DNA from: Takakia lepidozioides | Taxonomy: Eukaryota; Streptophyta; Takakiopsida; Takakiales; Takakiaceae | Direction: 5' to 3' | Length of the DNA stretch: 64,000 bases | NCBI GenBank assembly: GCA_030704615.1 | Contig: CM060732.1 | Coordinates: forward strand, 75,683,053-75,747,052 | In this document: in pieces, positions 10,843 through 21,968 of the stretch | Layout: the number at the start of each line of letters is the position of its first letter | Numbering within the stretch: position 1 is the first letter of the stretch | Notes under the pieces: model-generated | What the model was told of the DNA's origin: nothing | What the model saw: the letters and a program-made list of their open reading frames with translations, nothing else | Databases searched by the model: none | Translations under genes and position numbers: made by a program

Positions 10843-13800
10843 TCACCAGTACTCGCCACAAGAACAAACCCCACACTCAAAGTGGTGGAAGTGATTGGCA
10901 TCCCGTACAACAATCTTTCGCCCAACAATCTTTGAGATGAACTTGGTGGCTGTGTGACAGTCACCGCACACACGAAGGTTCTTGATGACACAGAGCCTTG
11001 TCCCCGGGGCTGTGCTGATCAGCCCAAATGCAATTGCCAGCTTCTCACTGTGGTAGCAAAGAGAGTATTCCTTTTGCTCCTCCTCCACATCATGCAATAC
11101 AAAGTGTGTGTCAGCCACATATCCTGCCTCCTTCATCTGCCCAGACAGTCTTCTCAGTTCAGCATGGATTTCCTCTATTTGTGGATGCAATTTGTCATCT
11201 ACTAGGAAAGTATGCACCCTGTTGTCCACCTCAATGCAGCTGTGCCCTGGCTCCTTTCTGACACACATGTCTTTCATCATTTTCCTCACCTTTGCAGTAT
11301 CATCCCACCTGCCAGCTGCGGCATAGATATTTGATAGCAACACGTAAGTTGCAGCGTCCAGTTGATCCCACTTGAAAATAGATTTTGCTGCACGTTCTGC
11401 AACCTCCACATTGCCATGAATTCTGCAGCCACCAAGCAAGGATTTCCACACCAGAACATGTGGTTGGACTGGCATTGTGTTAATAAAGTCCTCAGCCTCA
11501 TCCAATCGCCCCGCACGGCTCAGAAGGTCCACCATGCAGCCAAAGTGCTCCACTGTAGGAGTGAGGCCATGATCTCGATGCAGGGAATCAAAGTAGTGCC
11601 TTCCTTCGTCTATTAGGCCCCCATGGCTACATGCTTGGAGAACACATATAAAGGTAATATTGCTCGGCTTCAAGCCTTCCATTTGCATTCCTTCAAATAG
11701 TTGCAAGGCCTCCCTACGACAACCATGCTGGGCATATCCTGCAATCATCGCACTCCATGAAACCACATTTCGTTCAGCCATATTGTCAAACACTCCCTTT
11801 GCATCCTCAATGCTCCCACATTTGGCATACATGTCGACAAGGGTATTGTATAAAGTAACATCTGGTACAATTCCAGCTTTCATGATGTCAGCATGGACCT
11901 CTTTGCCCTTTCCCAGGGCTGCCATGCTTGCACAGGCATTGCAAACACAAACAAATGTGACTTGGTCTGGCTTCACCATTTTGCACATCATTTCCTCATA
12001 GGTCTCCAAAGCCTCCGTCCCGCACCCATGCTGCACATATCCTGCGATCATCGCACTCCATGATACCACATTTCGTTCAGTCATGTTGTCAAACAACCAC
12101 TTTGCGTCCTCGAGACTTCCACATTTGGCATACATATGCACAAGGGTGGTAGTCAGAATCATGTTGGGTACAATTCCAGCTTTCACGATGTCAGCATGGA
12201 CCTCTTTGCCCTTTTCTAGGGACGCCAAGCTGGCACAAGCATTGCAAATGCCAATGAATGTGACTAGATCTGGCTTCACCCCTTCCTGCATCATCTGCTC
12301 ATAGGACTCCCAAGCCTCCAATCCACATCCATGCTGGCCATATCCTGTGATCATCACATTCCATGATACCACATTTCGTTCAACCATATTGTCGAACAAC
12401 CCTTTTGCATCCTTGAGGCTCCCGCATTTGGCATACATATCCATGAGCGTATTGTTTAGAATGACATCAGGAATAATCCCAGCTTTCATGATGTCAGCAT
12501 GGACCTCTTTGCCCTTTCCCAGGGCTGCCAGGCTGGCACACACATTGCAAATGCATGCGAACGTGACCTGGTCCGGTTTCACCCCTTCCAGCATCATTTG
12601 TTCATAGGCCTCCAAAACCTCCAATGCACACCTCTCCTTGGCATATCCTGCGATCATCGAATTCCATGACACAACATTTCGCTCAGCCATATTATCAAAC
12701 AATCGCTTTGCATCCTCGATGCTCCCACATTTGGTATACATGTCCACAAGGGTATTGTTCAGAATGACATCCGGTACAATTCCAGCCTTCATGATGTCAG
12801 CATAGACCTCTTGGCCCTTTTCCAGGGATGCCAGGCTTGCACACGCATTACAAACAGAAACAAATGTGACCTGGTCTGGCTTCACCCCTTCCCGCATCAT
12901 TTGCTCATAGGTCTCTAAAGCATCCATCCCGCAACAATGCTGGGAATATCCTGTTATCATCGCATTCCAGGACACCACATTTCGTTCAGCCATATTGTCA
13001 AACACTACCTTTGCATCCTTGAGGCTCCTGCATTTGGCATACATGTCCACAAGGGTAGTGTTCAAAATCATATTTGGTACAACTCCAGATTTTATGATGT
13101 CAGTATGCACCTTTCTGCCCTTCTCCAGGGCTGCCAGGCTGGCACAGGCATTGCAAACGCAAGCAAATGTAACCTGGTCCGGCTTCACACCTTCCTGCAT
13201 CATTTGATCATAGGTATGCAAAGCCTCGTTCCTCCATCCATGGTGGGCATATCCTGCGATCATCACACTCCACGACACGACATTTCGTTCAACCATACTG
13301 TCAAACACTTCCTTTGCATCCTTAAGGCTCCCACATTTGGCATACATGTCCACGAGTGTAGTACTCAGAATTATATTTGGTAGAATTCCAGCTTTCATGA
13401 TGGCAGAATGGATCTCTTTGCCCTTTTCCAGGTCTCCCAGGCTCGCACATGCTTTGCAAACAGAAATGAATGTGATCTGGTTGGGATGCACCCCATCCTG
13501 CATCATTTGCTCATAGGTCTCCAAGGTATTCTTACCACATCCATGCTTGGTAAATCCTGACAGCATTATATTCCACGTGATCAAACCTCGTTCAGGCATT
13601 TTGTCAAACACTTGGTGTGCATCAACAATTCTCCCACATTTAACATACATGTTGACGAGGGTGTTGCATAGAAACGTGTTTGGCTTGAATCCAGTTTGGA
13701 TAATATGAGCATGCACCTGCTTTCCCGCTGATAGGTCTTTTATCTTGATGCACTTATGCAAGAGGCAGACATAAGTATCTGAATCTGCCGAACTGCCAGT

Positions 13801-15052
13801 TTCGTTCAAAATTCGCAGTGCCTGTTTCAGTTGTCCAGTCTCACATAGCGTCCGCACATGCCCAGAACCGCCAGAAGTGATCTTGTGGACTGCCTCTTGT
13901 GGACCTCTTTTTGAAGCGGTGCTTATGGTGCAGATGCCTGATTTTATCAACTGTGCTGCTGCTTCCAGTTGACCATCCACCCATCCGGGTTTCTCGTAGC
14001 TATCAATCCACATTGGCATATAGCTATTCTTGAGCTCACAATCTGGTCCTCTCGGATGGATCTGCATGCACACTCAAATACATGCTCCTTCAAGCTATCC
14101 CTACTCAGCAACCAGAATGCGTAGATCTTCCCCTTGCTGCTAGCATTTGACAATGACAACTAACAATTCATCTAGCAAACCCACCAATCCTACTCACCCC
14201 ACGCTAGTTCCTGTGGTGAATCACTGAGAATAACTTAAAAAATGTATTGGGAGAGAAGAACGATGACAACTTGCAAAGACAGTTTTTCAATGAATCTTTT
14301 TCTTGTCTGCTTTTGCTTCCGTTCTGACATAACAGGCATTCACCTTTCTGCCTGGATTGTCCCACCATTGAATGGGGTTTGAATAACATTCCTTCGGAAG
14401 CTTCTCCTCATTTTTGTTCCTGGTTTTCACATATTTGCCTGTTAACCCATTTGCGGTAACATGTGAGAGACACTCAGAATGACCATACAACCCCCCGACA
14501 AGCTGACTTATAAAACTCGACATGAACATTTAGGGACGAATCTGATAAGAGGACAAAACAACCCAAAATCTGATCTGATGGAATCGGATAATACAAGGCT
14601 ATACATGTTGAAGAAGAAGGTGCGGCATTGACTCACCACATTGTCCTTGACCTTGTGTCATGAAAGCAGCTAGCTTTTCATTCACCCAAGGAGGACTCAA
14701 GAAACCATCAATCCAAAGGACCTTTTGTGTGTGCTGGTTAGGTCCGTAGTCTAGTGATCTTGGATTGGTCTGTAAAAACCACCCCGTTGTAGCTGAGCAG
14801 CCGTAGTTTTTAAGACGACCTTCTAAGACCAAGTTGACCCTCCCAAGTACCTTGACCAGCAGTTTAAACCCTTGGGCAATGCACTATCATGATTTGTTAA
14901 GGAAGAACTACCTCTGATACTGACAGGAAGAGCCACTTCTGCGGAACGGATAAACTTATTCACATCATACAAGAAGCGAACTGCACCTTGCCTTTGCAGT
15001 TGTCCCAACACCATGAAGGATCTTCAAAGAACTCTTGCCAGCGCTGTTCCAT
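10843..15052 (-). CDS. PPR locus 3: complete PDF-PDF-PPR-DYW fusion, four exons
   Basis: Proposed exons on the minus strand are 14987-15052, 14637-14769, 14344-14438 and 10843-14061. They total 3513 bases, giving 1170 residues plus stop, with phases 0, 1, 0 and donors GTGCAG, GTGAGT, GTGAAT. Residues 1-66 form PDF motif 1 (QEFFEDPSWCWDN; TNPRSLDYG; LSPPWVNEKLA). About 67-135 form PDF motif 2 (NPIQWWDNPGRK; HPRGPD; PGWVDGQLE). Then come seven PLS PPR blocks, E/PG (HPQIEEIHAEL) and a DYW domain with YHSEKLA, CGDCH and the C-terminal CSCGEYW. PDF motifs bind ssDNA in organellar OSB proteins; PPR-DYW proteins edit organellar RNA. The PPR frame opens at 14073, but 14062-14073 is intron. The start is set at the ATG of exon A because the frame above it carries a TGA. 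No transit peptide is visible, so a further 5' exon is likely. This is the only locus whose fusion frame and deaminase are both unbroken. Confidence 0.75.
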
Positions 15053-15238
15053 GCTCCATTGTTGACCTTCATGCCAGAAAATCCAAGAGCATCAGAACTT
15101 TGACAGGCATCTTCATGGAGGAGTGCTGGTGTAGCTTTCGACAACATTCATCAAGTCACTCTTGGCTCAATGAGGAACATACAACCGTGTCCTACCTTAC
15201 AGATGCTAAACAAGCTTGTAAATCACAAGGCTACCCCT

Positions 15239-16423
15239 CTAATCAGGCTCACTGGAGTCATACTCACATTCATCTTGAAGTTTCAAAGGAGCTCCATCAT
15301 CCACAGCAGAATCATAACTGCACTTTGATGTTTTTCCACCATCACTAGACTGTTCTCGGCCTTGTGCCATGGCAATTAGCTTTTCTTCCACCCAAGGAGG
15401 ATGGAACCAACCCTCAATCGACAGGCGCTCTTGTGAACACTGCTTACGGCTGTAGTCGTCTGGAGATTTTGGATTGGTCTGTGAAACCCACCAGGGAGCA
15501 GCTGAGCAGCAACAGTTTTAACGAAGCCACAAACATCAACCCTCCCAAGTACCTTCCAAACTCCAGGGAAGACCTCGCGCATCCTACTTTCATGCCCTGC
15601 TTCGGAAGAACAAGCCACGATATTGACAATACTGACGGTAAGATCAACTTTGCACAAGAAACCGAGGTTCTAATTTCACTCAATAACAAGGGGTACAATC
15701 AAGCTCACAAATTATTTATCATAAGTCAGTCAACACCCCTCCCTGACAGACTCTTTCGCATGCTACATGAAGAAAGCCCACCTTGTTAACGCCGCAGTCC
15801 CACCATTGTGAAGAATCTTCAAGGAAATCCTGCCCGCGCTGTTCCATGCTCCAGCCTTGACCAACGTGCCAGATATACCAATCAAAGCCCTTGTCCGAGT
15901 ATCCATGTGCTTGCTTGCTTCTTGCCCAGATTATATTCATTTCTGATGGATAGCTCGAAGGACAACTCCAAGCCTGAATGCTGCAGTGACTAAAAAAAAG
16001 CGTACAAATCCGCAAAGTTTCCGTGTTATCACCTAACTTATGTGGCCTTCCTGACGGTTTGGGAGGCGCCATAGCTACCACTTGCAAGGGACTCCATCCT
16101 TCGCGGATTGCCAAGTGGGATGGCGCTTTCAGCTCCACAGCCCAGCACCTTAATCTGGTGCACGATGTAATGCCTCTCGCATGACCGGCTCGAGAACACA
16201 GGGCCATCGGTATGAAGTCCACATGCTCGCTCAGGAGAACGCCCGAACACGCTGCCATCCCTACCAGTGAGGCACAGAAGATATAATACTGGTCCGTGCA
16301 CTTGGAAACGATTGCACCGCCAAGATCTGTATATGAGAAAAAGATCACAGCTTCAAGGATGAAGCACAGGTCGGAACAGTGATTTGCTGCTACATTCTCT
16401 AAGTCTCTATACTTCGCTCTCAA
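15239..16423 (-). CDS. OSB-like gene or gene remnant with one PDF motif and its own stop
   Basis: The last exon (15239-15478) follows an AG acceptor and encodes the second half of a PDF motif (TNPKSPDDYSRK; GWFHPPWVEEKL), then an acidic Ser/Asp-rich tail ending SSEPD and TAG. The exon before it (about 15782-15980, donor GTGGGC) ends with the first half (GWSMEQRGQDFLEDSSQWWD). Phases agree at the junction. Further up, 16040-16330 holds one or two more exons shared with 32.5-32.9 kb (LTGRDGS, RSPERACG). I could not identify this part or confirm an OB fold, and its frame differs from that of exon A. OSB proteins are plant organellar ssDNA-binding proteins with an SSB-like domain and one to several C-terminal PDF motifs. 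This locus lies just upstream of the locus 3 start on the same strand and shows what the PPR fusion exons derive from. The complete gene is not established. Confidence 0.5.
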
Positions 16424-16479
16424 CCTCGCTTCAAAGCACGATCCTCATCACTGTCAACTCACGGTCGTCTCCACCAGTT

Positions 16480-16681
16480 TCACTCTTCCTGTGTACACAC
16501 TCCCGCGGGTCGCCCCCTGCCCGCGCCCCCCAACGCGGTCGTCCCAGCGCGGCCCGACCGCGCAGCCCTCTGCGGGTCTCCCTCCAATCGGTCGTTCTGC
16601 CGCCGTACTCCTCCGCGGTCCTTCACCTGGTCTGCTGACCTGGGTCCATTGCATTGGGTCCACTGGACTTGGTCCCGACAT
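16480..16681 (-). repeat. GC-rich repeat, left arm of a 2.7-kb inverted pair
   Basis: About 180 bases that match 19235-19425 in reverse complement. Both carry the words GACCCAGGTCAGCAGACC, GCTGCGCGGTCGGGCCGCGC and GGGCGACCC. The composition is much richer in GC than the surroundings. Confidence 0.75.
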
Positions 16682-16754
16682 CAGGTCTCCCCAAGTTTAT
16701 CCCCCTCACCAAGTCATGAGAGCTGGAGAGTCTTATAAAAAGATTTTGGGTCAA

Positions 16755-16790
16755 TCTCAACCGTCCAATCATGGATGGTTAAGATTGCCC
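16755..16790. repeat. Short hairpin AATCTCAACCGTCCA / TGGATGGTTAAGATT
   Basis: Near-perfect 15-base arms around a 6-base loop. It could be the end of a small foldback element; no gene is associated. Confidence 0.5.
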
Positions 16791-17170
16791 ATGATGTTAG
16801 TATTAAAGAGATAGTGGTCTTCTATTAGAGCATCAGTCTCCATCGGGGTCGAGGCTAAATGGCCCGGCAACGGCAAAGCTTTGGTATTCGCACCCCGGGC
16901 CCGTACTTTCGTGCAGGATACGGCCCTCTAGGCCCGGCCGGTACGTGCTAGAGCGACAAAAAAAAAATGACTGCCTGCATTTATGGCGTGAGGGTAAGGC
17001 GCAGTCTGTCCAGGTGGTTCCTCCAGAGCAAGGCACGTCAGCCAAAAAGACATGTGCAGGGTAATTTGATGGGGTTGCTGCTGGGGGAGGGGAGTGTTGG
17101 AGGCCGCAGGAGGTTACTGTTGCAATGTTGTTTGGTGTACCCCTGGTGGAGATGCTCTTATGTACTATAT

Positions 17171-17319
17171 AAGGCGCCGGGCAACACCATTTTGCTCGGT
17201 TCGCTGCCCGTCTGGCTCGCCCTAACGGGCTCGCCAAAATCCTTGAACAGGCAGCTTAGGGCGAGCCAGAATTCGAGGACGGGCAGCGAACCGAGCAGAA
17301 TGGTGTTGCCCGGCGCCTT
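17171..17319. repeat. Foldback element with about 55-60 base arms
   Basis: The left arm 17171-17225 starts AAGGCGCCGGGCAACACCAT. The right arm 17256-17319 is its reverse complement with one 7-9 base insertion and a couple of mismatches. The loop is only about 30 bases. The transcript would form a long stem with a G:U-tolerant, nearly continuous helix. It sits between the two GC-rich arms at 16.5 and 19.3 kb. Confidence 0.85.
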
Positions 17320-17618
17320 CAATGGCATTAAGGTCTGGGGTGGAATTTTCTGCGGTCATCTTTTATGGAAGCCATTCTGCATACAGAATGGCGAGTTTGT
17401 GATCCGGAAGCCAATCTGCATGTAGAATGGTGACCATGTGAGTGGCGGGGCCCACGGCCTGATCTTCAACCTGAAAAACCTCCGCGTTTGGGGCAAAAAA
17501 TGCCACCCCAGATCTTAATGGGTCTTTTGACCACGGGTCTCCTCATATGGGTTTGTATGATTCTACAGATTATGGGTCTCCTCATGTACTTGTCCTACTA
17601 TAGATTTATGAACGGAGT

Positions 17619-18417
17619 TCATGGCCTATATAATGTCGGCTCGAAACCGTACCACTGATCTGGTCCCCTAGATGGTAGCTTTATGAAACAACCTCTTGAC
17701 AATTGGCGACCCAATGCCTTCATTGTAGACGATACGGATGCAGAGATCAACACAATTTGGTGACGGGGCTTTCCACACCATAGTACTTTGAAAACATTCC
17801 GATTAGTCATTGCAATGTCAAGGACTGCCCGCTCTTGCATTTCTCTAAACCAGGACATAGCCGCTTGCAGGAGGTTGTCTTTGGTAGTTGCATTTCCATA
17901 CATGAAATCAACTCGCACAGACTCTATCTCTTTGAACATGTTTCGGTACAACGAAAAAGATTCCAAATTGCATCCACCAACTTTCAATGAATCGTTTGCA
18001 TATGTTCTCAAAGTGTGTGGCAATGTAAACAAGTGCATTTTAGGAGACACCATATGTTGGGTGTGCCATGGATGTTGCCCACCACTCTAAGGGTCGCACA
18101 TTCTTGAGCAACAAAATCCCACGGTGAAAAAGGCACAAATTGCCACCTTCAATCACATAAGATCTTGTGTATGTTGAACTACCAGTCCAAATCTTCACCA
18201 ACCTGGAAATGAGGACGAAGAGGATCCGATGAACCTCCTTTAGAATGATCATTATGAAGACGGACCATTTTGGGGAACACACATCTTTTCTAGGCTGATG
18301 TGCTCCACTTGTAGTGTCTTGCATATTTGTGGGTATCTTTGGGTGCACTTGTGGGATACTGATAGTTGTAGGTTTGCTAACATAGGGGTCTATTACACGG
18401 GGCCTAGGTCTATTCAA
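17619..18417 (-). pseudogene. Unknown coding remnant, two overlapping frames (125 and 144 codons)
   Basis: Two open frames on the minus strand overlap at 18040-18053: 18040-18417 (ending SMAHPTYGVS) and 17619-18053 (starting MVSPKMHLF). Reading one into the other would need a one-base shift at the overlap, so this may be a single protein of about 250 residues broken once. The second part has a long uninterrupted, amphipathic, protein-like composition (CNLESFSLYRNMFKEIE, then MYGNATTKDNLLQAAMSW). I do not recognise a family. A transposon protein is possible given the repeats around it. The shorter frame has a hydrophobic segment (FIMIILKEVHRILFVLI). Confidence 0.3.
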
Positions 18418-18419
18418 GG

Positions 18420-19060
18420 TCTACTAGTTTGGGTCTACTATAACGATGGACCCATCCTATTGGGAGAGGGTCCTCTCAACTTGAAAGACTACACTAAGAA
18501 GGTCTATTCCTAGGGTGGTCTATTTGTGAGGGTCTACTATGTAAGTATACCGAACAATTATTTCTAGAGGGTGTCCCATAAACGCTTCCCCACCCACCGA
18601 CCCGACCAAGGCCCTCATCGTACACTTAATTGAATTCACCTAATGTAATGACCGCTTTCCTAGCACCTCCGCTTTCAAAAAACGACAGAAGTACGCACCA
18701 CTCATCTTGGCCATCCGCCGACGCGGCTGGCATACATGACCACTTACTGTCATCATTGCCAGCACCAGAGGAGGCATCTATAACGCCAGCATTTGTGCAC
18801 TTCAAAATAACTTTAAACTCCCCATTTCCTCTATACATAAATGTCTTAAAGCCATATACCTCACAACGCTCCGTTCCCTTACAGCTATCATCACCAACAA
18901 GCGACAACTAGAAAACCCCTCTTTCTCATAGGCACCTTGGCGGCCTCGAGTACCCACTACCCCACGGGTACCTTCCTCCTGTCGGTTACATGGTGTCCCC
19001 TGGACACTGGTTTCTTGTTCACATAGGGCCCACCCCTGAAAAGGGGCGGTAGCCGCAAGG
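18420..19060. other. No gene recognised
   Basis: Contains an open 93-codon frame on each strand at 18626-18911 with no family signature. Otherwise unremarkable. Confidence 0.4.
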
Positions 19061-19234
19061 CGAAGTGGCTCTTAGTTGCGCTGGCTTCGGCCAGAGTCTT
19101 CTCTCTCTCTCTCTTCTAGAGGGTGGAAGTCTCAACAAGTCTTCAGCATCGATGGCTGCACATTGGGAGCCAAAAGGAAATATGGGTCTACATGGAAGAC
19201 CCTACCCAGGAGACCTTGAAAACCTACGTCAGCA

Positions 19235-19425
19235 GACCCGAGGTTGGGGAGCGACCCAGGTCAGCAGACCAGGGGAAGGAGGACGGCGGCAGAGCGACCG
19301 GTTTGGGGGGACCCGCGGAGGGCTGCGCGGTCGGGCCGCGCAGCGTTGGGGCCGCCGCGTAGGGGGCGCGGGCAGGGGGCGACCCGAGGGATGGACACAC
19401 ATGTCAAAGCGTGCGAGTTTAGACA
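19235..19425 (+). repeat. GC-rich repeat, right arm of the inverted pair
   Basis: Reverse-complement partner of 16480-16681. The CT microsatellite at 19101-19116 lies shortly before it. Confidence 0.75.
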
Positions 19426-19436
19426 CTAAGGCCCCG

Positions 19437-19565
19437 TCCGCACTGGTGGTTAACTAGCCACTGCTAGCAATGGTTAGTTAGCCATTGTTGAACAATGGTT
19501 AGTTAGCCCAGGTTAGAGAGCGGTCGCACTTATGGCTAAAAGTTAGCAGTGGCTAACGAGGGTTA
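19437..19565. repeat. Short repetitive block of GGTTAGTTAGCCA words
   Basis: Three to four copies of GGTTAGTTAGCC or GGTTAACTAGCC, with internal complementarity (AGCCATTGTTGAACAATGGTT is a hairpin), bounded by two similar G/C words (CCCCGTCCGCACT and GCGGTCGCACT). It resembles the end of a small inverted-repeat transposon. Confidence 0.5.
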
Positions 19566-19569
19566 TCCC

Positions 19570-21960
19570 GCGAGCTGCCCGCCAAGCGCCGCTGGAGCTG
19601 CCCGTCGAGGCAGAGGACGCCATAGCTGCGAAGCTCGGACTGCTTGCATCTGTACTTTCGTGGAGCCCAGCTACAGTACGCCAGTTAGGAGCCCTTTTCG
19701 AACTTCTTCCCCCTTTCTATGCTACTTCATGCACAAATAGATTTGGCCACACATGCTCTCCATCTCCTGGTTTTCCTACCCAGCTTGACCAGTCCCACCA
19801 AAAGCATTTATCTAGAAAATTCACCTTGTCAACTGCAGCTTCGAATAGTTTGTTCACATAACAAGATGGCATACCACTTAAGGCTGTGCATTGACATGCA
19901 TAAGTGGCTTCATATCATGCAAGCTTCCTCAATCTGCAGGTTCTGTTCCACGGTGTTTAGAGAATCTTACTCAAAGAAAAAGTGCTCAAAAGCTACAATA
20001 AACATAGGAACTCTTAGGCCACATAAATTTCTTTCGAGAGCAAAACAACATTGCAACCCACTTAAGACTGGGGATGGGCACCCAATGGCTGTAAAGGAAA
20101 GAAAAGATGGCAGACCATATCACAGCAGATTGCCCACTTTTGCCAAAGGATCAAAACTAAGCAACAGTACTCGGACAATAGACAATAAGCTTCCGAAAGT
20201 TTTCTAGAGCATGGAGATTTTTGGGGACAGCCTGTCATTACTCAACTGATTGCTACGCACGAGAGAGAGAGAATTTCGATGAAGCAGGTATGTATGAAAA
20301 CAGTGGCTCATCGGATTTGACGTCAGGTGCAGGCCTGGATAGAACTCGTGTGAACAAGTGCAGCACGAGAAGGAACTGGGATGCATAAGGAAAAGCCACC
20401 ATGCAGAAGTCTTTGTCCTCTAATTTCTGCACTTGGTAACCATGCTGTTGAGTTCAGTGGTTGACTGTGGAAAAGAGCTTCAGTTCTTAAAACTTTGCAC
20501 TCATTAAAGTTACCTAGAGTTTGCTTGCAACTCAGTGTTAGTGAAGGTACTCTATCTTTACACTAATCATTTCATATCTAGCACAAAAGTATCCAAATCT
20601 AAGTGCAAGACTTCAGGTTTGTTTCTATGTCTAGGCATCTAGATTGTTGATAAACCTTAGTATTCAACAAACCTGTTTTGCATCAGAGTGTTGTGCCTAG
20701 AGGAGGAATATGAAAGCAGGGCCAATGACCTTTTAGTGCTTTCAAGGTGACCATGCCATGATTGAACCTAGTCTAGGCTAATCAGCTTCCATGGTTCAAC
20801 TTGAAAGACCAAAGATGTAGATAAGTGTCTCTACTGAGGAATATCTTTCAATGACAATATCTCAGGCTCTTCCCGCTCCTCTTCTACCACAAACTCTGGC
20901 TCTAGCACTGTTGGGCCTGTAACATGTACAAGCTGGTAAAATTTTATACATTCGTAGTCTGGAATTTTTAAGATGACCTAATGACAAATATTTGTTTGCA
21001 ATTAGATTACAATGGCTGAGATTTTAGAGAGCTTGAATGACCCCTCTGGAGCCCTGGTACTTTCTAGTAAATACACATCCAAGCAGTTGAGAAACACCCA
21101 AATCCCAGAGGTGCTGGTTCAGCAGCTGGAACCTCAGCTAGATTCACACCTGCTGGACTGGCACTTGGTGAGTCCTCTGATTCCTCTGCTGCTACATGTG
21201 CTTTGACTGAAGTTGCTTTTCTTCTTGAGTTCCTGTAGCATAACAATTGACATATATTTGACAAAAGCCTTGTGTGGGCTTGTGATAAGAGACAAACTGA
21301 GAGGGTAGTTTTAAACGCATCATTGACTGTCCTCCCGAATCCAAGTATTGCAGTAGTATTACAACCAAGGAGAATACATGTTTCTGAAAAAATTATACCA
21401 TTGACACCAAGTTGTCAAAGAGATCCAGGTCGAATTTCCCATTTAGAACAGCAATGTCCACATCAGCAGTGACAGATATCAAACCCACCAGCTTTGGACC
21501 TCCCGCTTTCCCTCCGCCTGCAGTCCACGGTCTGAAGTCTGAACTTTCTTTTTTCGACGAGTCTCAAGGAACATTCATTGCAATCAATCACATCTGATTA
21601 ACCGATAAGAAATCAACTTGGTGTAATTTTGTAACTCAGATCAGTTTCTAGAGAATTTTTTCGGACTTCGACTGGATTTAGTCCCATGAAAGTAGTCCTC
21701 CTGTGGCGACAGACGGGCGCGAGAAAGGAGGAGAACGGGGAGCGCGTTGGAATTTTCCATCGGCTGCCCCTCGTGATTAAAGTTAATACGTGGGGCTGGG
21801 TAAGGGGAAGGTGGAGGGTCCGTGGTGTTGAGAAAGAAAAGAGAGAGACGACTCAAAATGCACTCAAGACCCTACCATGTCTACAATTGTACACTAGGTA
21901 TTTCTAGATCGGATATCGGGTCGGAATCTACGTCGTGTGCTTGCTACCGATAGTCAAAGC
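19570..21960. other. Intergenic region upstream of the flavin monooxygenase
   Basis: Several short open frames (longest 162 codons at 19719-20207) lack recognisable motifs. No repeats longer than a few dozen bases were noticed. The 3' part presumably contains the promoter of the monooxygenase; no clear TATA box was identified. Confidence 0.4.
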
Positions 21961-21968
21961 AATTTGAG

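Noticed and set aside
16967-17425. 152-codon frame across the foldback
   Set aside because: It runs through both arms of the hairpin and has no family signature; the frame is a by-product of GC-rich sequence.
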